NCBI GenBank assembly: GCA_038330415.1 | Contig: JBBQNZ010000020.1 | Location: 1-38,428, forward strand | Length of the DNA stretch: 38,428 bases | Origin: Fodinibacter sp038330415 | Lineage (GTDB): Bacteria; Actinomycetota; Actinomycetes; Actinomycetales; Dermatophilaceae | Reading direction: 5' to 3' | Shown here: piece by piece, positions 34,472 to 38,428 of the stretch | Numbering within the stretch: position 1 is the stretch's first letter | How the letters are laid out: each line of letters starts with the position of its first letter | The notes under the pieces: model-generated | The model's database searches: none | What the model saw: the letters and a program-made list of their open reading frames with translations, nothing else | What the model was told of the DNA's origin: nothing | Position numbers and translations under genes: made by a program

Positions 34472-35011
34472 CGGAACTCCCTTCATGGCAAGGCGACGGT
34501 CGTCGTCGTCAGCGAGCAGGCTGACCAGCAGCGCCCGGCCGCGCCGCAACCGTTGCTTGGCGGCAGGGAGGCCGATGCCCTGCACGGACGCGACCTCGAG
34601 CGAGGTCAGCCCCTGCATGTCGTGCAGCACCACGGCCGAGCGCAGGATGACGGGCAGGTGCACGAGTGCATCGCGCAGCTCGCCCTGCACCTCGGCCCGG
34701 CCGAGCACCACCTGGGGGTCGACGGTGTAGGCGTCGTCGCGCCACGCGGCCTCGACCCGCGCGAGCAGCTCGTCATCCTGGGTCGGCTCGGGGGTGCGGC
34801 GACGGCGCGTGTCGAGGAACCTGCGGTGCATGACCCGGTGCAACCAGGTGGTCGGCGAGCTGTCGCCGCGGAAGGTGTGGCCGCGCGCGACGGCTCGCTC
34901 GAGGGTGTCTTGCACCAGGTCGTCCGCGTCGGCGGGGTTGCGGGTGAGGTAGCGCGCGTAGCGCACCAGCCCGGGCAGCTCCGCCGCCAGCACGTCCGGG
35001 TCGAGGGCCAT
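34247..35011 (-). CDS. ECF sigma factor fused to a zinc anti-sigma domain
   Basis: A 254-residue fusion. The sigma part has region 2 (about 10-75; DADDLVQDTLERA, FRGDSSPTTWLHRVMHRRFLD) and region 4 (about 115-170; LPVILRSAVVLHDMQGLTSLEVASVQGI). After ~10 residues an anti-sigma zinc finger follows, with H-x3-C-x2-C in LEGHLATCPTC (about 208-218). Anti-sigma factors with this motif release the sigma factor on oxidation of the zinc cysteines. No membrane helix is present. An internal ATG at 34471 has its own ribosome binding site. The start at 35011 is leaderless, six bases after TAGATT. The genes it controls are unknown, though the neighbourhood suggests thiol stress. Confidence 0.85.
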   Translation of the reverse strand: MALDPDVLAAELPGLVRYARYLTRNPADADDLVQDTLERAVARGHTFRGDSSPTTWLHRVMHRRFLDTRRRRTPEPTQDDELLARVEAAWRDDAYTVDPQVVLGRAEVQGELRDALVHLPVILRSAVVLHDMQGLTSLEVASVQGIGLPAAKQRLRRGRALLVSLLADDDDRRLAMKGVPMRCWEARSLVGDYLDDELGARERALLEGHLATCPTCPGLYTSIVGVSAAVGRLRDPDSVVPPEIAHRLAAGGSD

Positions 35012-35017
35012 GGGTCG

Positions 35018-35023
35018 AATCTA
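35018..35023 (-). promoter_or_regulatory. -10 element TAGATT, leaderless promoter
   Basis: TAGATT on the minus strand lies six bases before the sigma factor ATG at 35011. Confidence 0.5.
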
Positions 35024-35042
35024 GGCCGCCGAGCCCGAGGGC

Positions 35043-35249
35043 TCAGCGGCGGACCGGGCAGGTGCTCATGCCGAAGACCCGGTAGATCGGGCAGAAGCCG
35101 GTGAACGCGGTCCCTGCGAGCACCAGACCCACGACCACGAGCACGATGCCGAGGGCGGTGCCGATGCCGGTGACGACAGCGAACACCAACGCCACCAGGG
35201 CGAGGACGAGGCGGACGATCTTGTCGGTGGAGCCGACGTTGGCAGTCAT
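35043..35249 (-). CDS. DUF2892 (YgaP-like) membrane protein
   Basis: A 68-residue protein of the DUF2892 family, the membrane part of YgaP-type rhodaneses. Helices are about 11-30 and 32-52; GFCPIYRVFG with C53 and STCPVRR with C64 lie at the end. In E. coli YgaP this segment is fused to a rhodanese domain; here the rhodanese is a separate gene nearby. It may help move persulfide or small thiols at the membrane, which is inference. AAGGAG precedes the ATG. Confidence 0.83.
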   Translation of the reverse strand: MTANVGSTDKIVRLVLALVALVFAVVTGIGTALGIVLVVVGLVLAGTAFTGFCPIYRVFGMSTCPVRR

Positions 35250-35341
35250 GGGGATTGCGCTCCTTCGGTGGTTCGGCCCCCGAGCGGGACCGGTCACCTC
35301 CTTGGACGCATGAGCCTCGCGAAGGGATACATCGAGGACGC

Positions 35342-35587
35342 TCAGGCGGACATGGCCCCGGTGAGCAGCACCTTCACCTCCGCGGCCCTGGGCACCCGGC
35401 CCGCGACGACCACCTTCTCGTCGACGACCAGGCCTGGGGTGGACATCACGCCGTAGCCCGCAATGGTCGGGTAGTCCGTCACCTTCTCCACGGTGGCGTC
35501 CAGCCCCAGCTCGGCGACGGCCTCCCGGGTGACGCGCTCGAGGTTCTGGCAGTTGCTGCAGCCGGGTCCGAGGATCTTGATGATCAC
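35342..35587 (-). CDS. Small thioredoxin-like redox protein
   Basis: An 81-residue protein of the MTH895/redox-active disulfide protein 2 group. The active site is GPGCSNC (C10, C13) and the cis-proline loop is VMSTPGLVVDEK. Such proteins occur beside permeases of the YraQ type and may reduce disulfides or carry thiols. GAAAGGAAC serves as the ribosome binding site. It is 21 bases past the permease, in one operon with the ArsR gene. Confidence 0.88.
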   Translation of the reverse strand: MIIKILGPGCSNCQNLERVTREAVAELGLDATVEKVTDYPTIAGYGVMSTPGLVVDEKVVVAGRVPRAAEVKVLLTGAMSA

Positions 35588-35608
35588 GGTCGTTCCTTTC
35601 GTTGACGA

Positions 35609-36658
35609 TCAGGCGAGCAGGTGGTTGAACAGGTAGCCGACGGCGACGATCGAGGTTCCGACGATCGCCACGTAGATGCCGAGCAGCTGGGGCTTGAGGA
35701 CGCGCCGCAGCAGGATCATCTCCGGGAGGGAGAGCGCGACGACCGCCATCATGAAGGCGAGCAGGGTGCCCATCGGCAGGCCCTTGTCGTGCAGCGCCTC
35801 CACCAGCGGCAGGATGCCGGCGGCGTTGGAGTACAACGGGATTCCGATCAGCACCGCGACCAGAACCCCGAAGGAGCTGCCCGGGCCGGCGTAGCGCGTG
35901 AAGAGGTCCTCGGGCGCCCAGCCGTGGATGACCGCGCCGAGCCCGATGCCCACCAGGAGGTAGGGCCAGATCTTGCGCAGGATCGAGCCGACCTCCTCGG
36001 CGCCCATCTGCACCCGCTGGGCGAGGGTCAGGCCGGCGGCGGAGTCGATGACCTGCCCACCGAGCTTGGTCTCGAAGACGAAGGGCTCGACGTAGCGCTC
36101 CAGCCGCAGGCGCCCGAGCACCCATCCCGCGACGATGGCGATGGACACGCCCGCGACGACGTAGGCCGTCGTGACCTGCCAGCCGAACAGGGTGAGCAGC
36201 AGCCCGATCGCGATCTCGTTGACCAGGGGGCTGGCGATCAGGAAGCTCAGCGTCACGCCCAAGGGCACCCCGGCGGCGACGAAGCCGATGAAGGCCGGCA
36301 CCGCGCTGCACGAGCAGAACGGCGTTACGACACCCAGCCCCGCGGCCATGACGTTGCCAACGCCCTCGTGCCGGCCGCCGAGCAGCGCCCGGGTGCGTTC
36401 GACGCTCATGTAGGAGCGCAGGATCGTGATCACGAAGATGATGCCGGACAGCAACAGTGCGATCTTCACCGTGTCGTAGAAGAAGAAGTGCAGCGTCTCG
36501 GTCAGCCGCGCGTCGGCCGGCATCGCGAGCAGGTCGTGGAACACGGCGTCCCAGAGCCACCCGTTGACCCAGTACGCCAATACCCACAGGCCCGCCACAC
36601 CGACGAGGGTCGCTCCGCGTCCGGATCGGGTGGTGGGCAGGTGCGTCGTGACGCTCAT
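35609..36658 (-). CDS. YraQ/DUF318 family permease
   Basis: A 349-residue inner-membrane permease of the DUF318 (ArsP-related) family with about eight to ten helices. The family motif is VVTPFCSCSAVPAFIGFVAAGVPLG (about residues 107-131) with its CSC cysteines, followed by FLIASPLVNEIA. Relatives export organoarsenicals; others in sulfur-related contexts are uncharacterised. Its ATG overlaps the ArsR stop by four bases. The CSC pair could bind a thiophilic substrate. Confidence 0.88.
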   Translation of the reverse strand: MSVTTHLPTTRSGRGATLVGVAGLWVLAYWVNGWLWDAVFHDLLAMPADARLTETLHFFFYDTVKIALLLSGIIFVITILRSYMSVERTRALLGGRHEGVGNVMAAGLGVVTPFCSCSAVPAFIGFVAAGVPLGVTLSFLIASPLVNEIAIGLLLTLFGWQVTTAYVVAGVSIAIVAGWVLGRLRLERYVEPFVFETKLGGQVIDSAAGLTLAQRVQMGAEEVGSILRKIWPYLLVGIGLGAVIHGWAPEDLFTRYAGPGSSFGVLVAVLIGIPLYSNAAGILPLVEALHDKGLPMGTLLAFMMAVVALSLPEMILLRRVLKPQLLGIYVAIVGTSIVAVGYLFNHLLA

Positions 36659-36984
36659 GGCAGCACGGCTGCATCGCTCACCGGAAGGGCCTCGGCGAGG
36701 CGCCTCGAGGCGCCGTCGGCCAAGGAGTAGTCGATCCACCTCCCCCGCCTGCTCGTGGTGACCAGACCCGCATCCCGCAGCACCTTGAGGTGGTAGCTCA
36801 ACAGGTTGGGCGCCACCGGAACTCGCTCCTGCAGCACGCACACGCAGCTCGTCCCCTGCTGCGCGAGCTGGCTGAGCACGGCCCATCGCACCGGGTCTGC
36901 GACGGCCGACAGCAGGGTGATGGACTTGTCCATCCGCGCTGCCTGGCGACGGCTGATCAGTTCGATGGATCTTGATTCAGCCAT
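36655..36984 (-). CDS. ArsR/SmtB family repressor
   Basis: A 109-residue winged-helix repressor. The DNA-binding helices cover about 65-95 (APNLLSYHLKVLRDAGLVTTSRRGRWIDY). TSCVCVL places C47 and C49 like the ELCVCDL metal site of arsenic sensors, so it may sense arsenite, antimonite or another thiophilic ligand. The start is uncertain: Met at 36984, a GTG at 36999 and Met at 36933 are possible. Its gene leads the permease-thioredoxin-DUF2892 operon, overlapping the permease by four bases. Confidence 0.83.
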   Translation of the reverse strand: MAESRSIELISRRQAARMDKSITLLSAVADPVRWAVLSQLAQQGTSCVCVLQERVPVAPNLLSYHLKVLRDAGLVTTSRRGRWIDYSLADGASRRLAEALPVSDAAVLP

Positions 36985-36993
36985 GCCTGAATC
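36974..36993. promoter_or_regulatory. Palindrome at the ArsR gene start
   Basis: GATTCAG and CTGAATC flank a 6-base centre, forming a palindrome that contains the possible ATG at 36984. It resembles ArsR-type operators and suggests self-repression. Confidence 0.5.
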
Positions 36994-37163
36994 GTCCACC
37001 CGACCACGCGCCCTGACGGGCAGAGGTGAGGGTGCTCACAGCGGCAGCGCACCCTGGGTGTCCTGAGGACCAAGGGATGATGGTGCTCATCCACCTCCGC
37101 GAAGCCTCGGCCTTCCACCACGCGGCCGATGCTGTTCTCCCGTCTGCGAAGGAACACGACCCG

Positions 37164-37676
37164 ATGAGCCCAAGCACGCAAGCCGCTGCGGACGAGAGCA
37201 GCTCGGCCTCTGGTGACGTCAGGACGGCACGGCTGCTGGTGGCCGGCCAGTTCATGCTGATCGGCATCCTGGTGCTGCTCCCGAACCGCCACGACTGGTC
37301 GGTGCCCACCGCTCTCACCGTCGCCTGCAGCGCGGGCACCGTCCTGGGGCTGGCCGTGATGGTCATCGGCGCAACGGGACTCGGCCGAGGCCTGACCGCC
37401 ACGCCGTTGCCGAACGCCCACGCGCAGCTGCGCACCGGAGGCCTCTACCGGTACGCGCGGCACCCCATCTACAGCGGGTTGATGCTCATGATGGCCTCGA
37501 TCACCGTGGCGTCAGGAAGCGTGCTCAGGCTGCTCACCCTCGCAGCGCTGGTCCTGCTCCTGAACGGAAAAGCACGATGGGAGGAGACCCGCCTGGCTCA
37601 GCGATTCGAGGGATACGCCGACTACGCCGCGCGTACTCCGCGGTTCGTGCCGGTCCGGTTCTGGAGGTCAGCATGA
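37164..37676 (+). CDS. Isoprenylcysteine methyltransferase-like membrane protein
   Basis: A 170-residue protein of the ICMT/PEMT family with about four helices. The C-terminal catalytic block is GLYRYARHPIYSGLMLMM (about 93-110) and a final KARWEETRLAQRFEGYADYAARTPRFVP, which carries the S-adenosylmethionine region. The family methylates small or lipid substrates; which one cannot be named. AAGGA precedes the ATG at 37164; a longer frame from 37026 has no family match. The stop overlaps the next start by four bases. The preceding 179-base gap has only a weak 7-bp inverted repeat at 37029-37055. Confidence 0.82.
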   Translation: MSPSTQAAADESSSASGDVRTARLLVAGQFMLIGILVLLPNRHDWSVPTALTVACSAGTVLGLAVMVIGATGLGRGLTATPLPNAHAQLRTGGLYRYARHPIYSGLMLMMASITVASGSVLRLLTLAALVLLLNGKARWEETRLAQRFEGYADYAARTPRFVPVRFWRSA

Positions 37677-38293
37677 GTGAACGACAGGCCGCTACGCCCA
37701 CCCGTGACGATGTGAGCGGATGGAGTGCCGAGCAGCGGGCCACCGTCGCGCGGCTGCTGGCCGAGAGCATCGACCACTCCCCCTCGACGATGCGGTCTCC
37801 CGGGCGCCGAAAGCTCGTCCTGACTGTCGGCGGGGTCGGTGTCCTGGTGCTGTTGCCGTGGTTGGTCTTCTTGTCAGCCACCCTTCCCGCGACCTCCGAC
37901 GGTGGTGCTTGGCGCATCGCCTGGGTCGGCTTCGACGTCGCCCTCGTGGCCGCCTTTGCCGCGACGGTGCTGACGGTCTGGCTCCGTCGACAGGTGGCCG
38001 TCATCGCCCTGGTCGTCACCTCGACCCTGTTGACCTGCGACCTCTGGTTCGACGTCTGCCTGTCGTGGGGTACGGCCGAACACTGGAGCTCGGTGGCTGG
38101 AGCGCTCGTGGAGCTGCCCGTGGCGATCCTGCTGGCCACCAGTGCCGCGCGGTTGATGAGACGCAGCTTCACCGTCATCGCCAGGCTCCGCGGCCAGGAC
38201 CAGACAGCGGTCCCGCTGTGGAAGCAGCCGATGATCCACTTCACTCCGGCCGCTGTCGACCACGGGGACGAGTCCGCCGGTCGCACCCGCTAG
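37673..38293 (+). CDS. Unknown membrane protein, possibly cut by an IS element
   Basis: A 206-residue protein with a polar N-terminus and about four membrane helices (about 46-65, 77-100, 103-122 and 140-158), then a short cytoplasmic tail. I recognise no family. GGAGGTC precedes the ATG, and the gene is coupled to the preceding one by a four-base overlap. Its stop codon TAG begins with TA at 38291, where the left end of an IS630-type element may start, so the natural C-terminus may be missing. Confidence 0.6.
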   Translation: MSERQAATPTRDDVSGWSAEQRATVARLLAESIDHSPSTMRSPGRRKLVLTVGGVGVLVLLPWLVFLSATLPATSDGGAWRIAWVGFDVALVAAFAATVLTVWLRRQVAVIALVVTSTLLTCDLWFDVCLSWGTAEHWSSVAGALVELPVAILLATSAARLMRRSFTVIARLRGQDQTAVPLWKQPMIHFTPAAVDHGDESAGRTR

Positions 38294-38317
38294 TGGTCCG
38301 TCGGCGAAATAACAAGG

Positions 38318-38323
38318 TATTCT
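38318..38323 (+). promoter_or_regulatory. -10 element TATTCT, leaderless promoter
   Basis: TATTCT lies six bases before the transposase ATG at 38330. Confidence 0.4.
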
Positions 38324-38329
38324 TGGTGC

Positions 38330-38428
38330 ATGCCCAAAGCGCCTGCTGCACCCTTGCCGGTTTCGGCTGAGCAACGCGAGGAACTGGTCGCGATGTCGCG
38401 GTCCACGACCCGGCCGCATCGAGTGGTG
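38330..38428 (+). CDS. IS630-family transposase, N-terminal fragment
   Basis: Only the first 33 codons are in the window (MPKAPAAPLPVSAEQREELV... TTRPHRVV). The pattern of a short Pro-rich start, then SAEQREELVAMSRSTTRPHRVV, matches the N-terminal DNA-binding region of IS630-type DDE transposases. It runs off the window edge. Function follows from the family only. Confidence 0.6.
   Translation, partial: MPKAPAAPLPVSAEQREELVAMSRSTTRPHRVV

Larger units (their letters stand above)
38292..38428 (+). mobile_element. Left end of an IS630-type insertion sequence (partial)
   Basis: A transposase start lies here and the sequence just before it (TGGTCCGTCGGCGAAATAAC region, 38294 onward) could be the terminal inverted repeat. 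IS630 elements insert at TA, and a TA occurs at 38291. The right end lies outside the window, so neither the boundary nor the repeat can be confirmed. Confidence 0.5.

Noticed and set aside
37026..37163. Longer N-terminus of the ICMT-like protein
   Set aside because: It shows no family similarity and no ribosome binding site; the ATG at 37164 has AAGGA upstream.

Overview
The window is high-GC DNA whose gene set and order (lpdA-sucB, lipB-lipA, a DUF4191 gene, a short RDD membrane gene, then glnA) match Actinobacteria. The mix suggests an aerobic, CO-oxidising soil or water actinomycete, perhaps of the Intrasporangiaceae/Dermatophilaceae. That placement is an inference from gene content. The first ~110 bases are almost pure G/C homopolymer runs and look like a poor contig edge. 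Two adjacent genes near 18.1-20.3 kb each carry a single-base frameshift, so either the assembly is imperfect there or the genes are decaying. No tRNA, rRNA or CRISPR array is visible.

Bases 1-15000 are core metabolism. The genes are lpdA (E3) and sucB (E2 with two lipoyl domains), a TIGR01777 epimerase, glutaminase, an atypical Ser/Thr kinase, a peptidase E-like protein, a Gfo/Idh/MocA oxidoreductase, an MMPL exporter, then lipB and lipA. LipB and LipA make the lipoyl group that SucB carries and LpdA re-oxidises. Bases 15000-18000 hold two membrane proteins and glnA, whose promoter carries a near-perfect four-half-site GlnR box.

Bases 18100-25990 hold a complete aerobic CO dehydrogenase operon on the minus strand, in the order coxM-coxS-coxL-coxF-coxD-coxE, with a frameshifted LysR regulator gene converging on its end. 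CoxL has the form I active-site loop AYACSFR, so this is a true CO dehydrogenase. The XdhC/CoxF-type protein is fused to a YHS domain. Upstream lies a pair of perfect palindromes, and then a divergent OmpR-type two-component system (26.2-28.1 kb) next to a secreted DUF2202 protein.

Bases 28900-37000 form a sulfur/thiol island. It holds a sulfide:quinone oxidoreductase-like flavoprotein with a 52-aa partner, a two-RCK channel-like protein with an altered pore signature, and a translationally coupled trio (TDT/SLAC1 transporter, PIG-L deacetylase, rhodanese lipoprotein). An ECF sigma factor fused to its zinc anti-sigma domain follows, then an ArsR regulator, a YraQ-type permease, a small CxxC thioredoxin and a DUF2892 protein. 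Three ATACC-type palindromes (30604, 30651, 32023) sit on the promoters of the first three units and resemble CsoR/CstR operators, so one persulfide- or copper-sensing repressor encoded elsewhere may control them together. The window ends with a methyltransferase-like membrane protein, an unknown membrane protein and the start of an IS630-type transposase.

Many starts in the window lie 6-7 bases after a TAnnnT -10 hexamer with no ribosome binding site, so leaderless transcription appears common here and helped choose starts.
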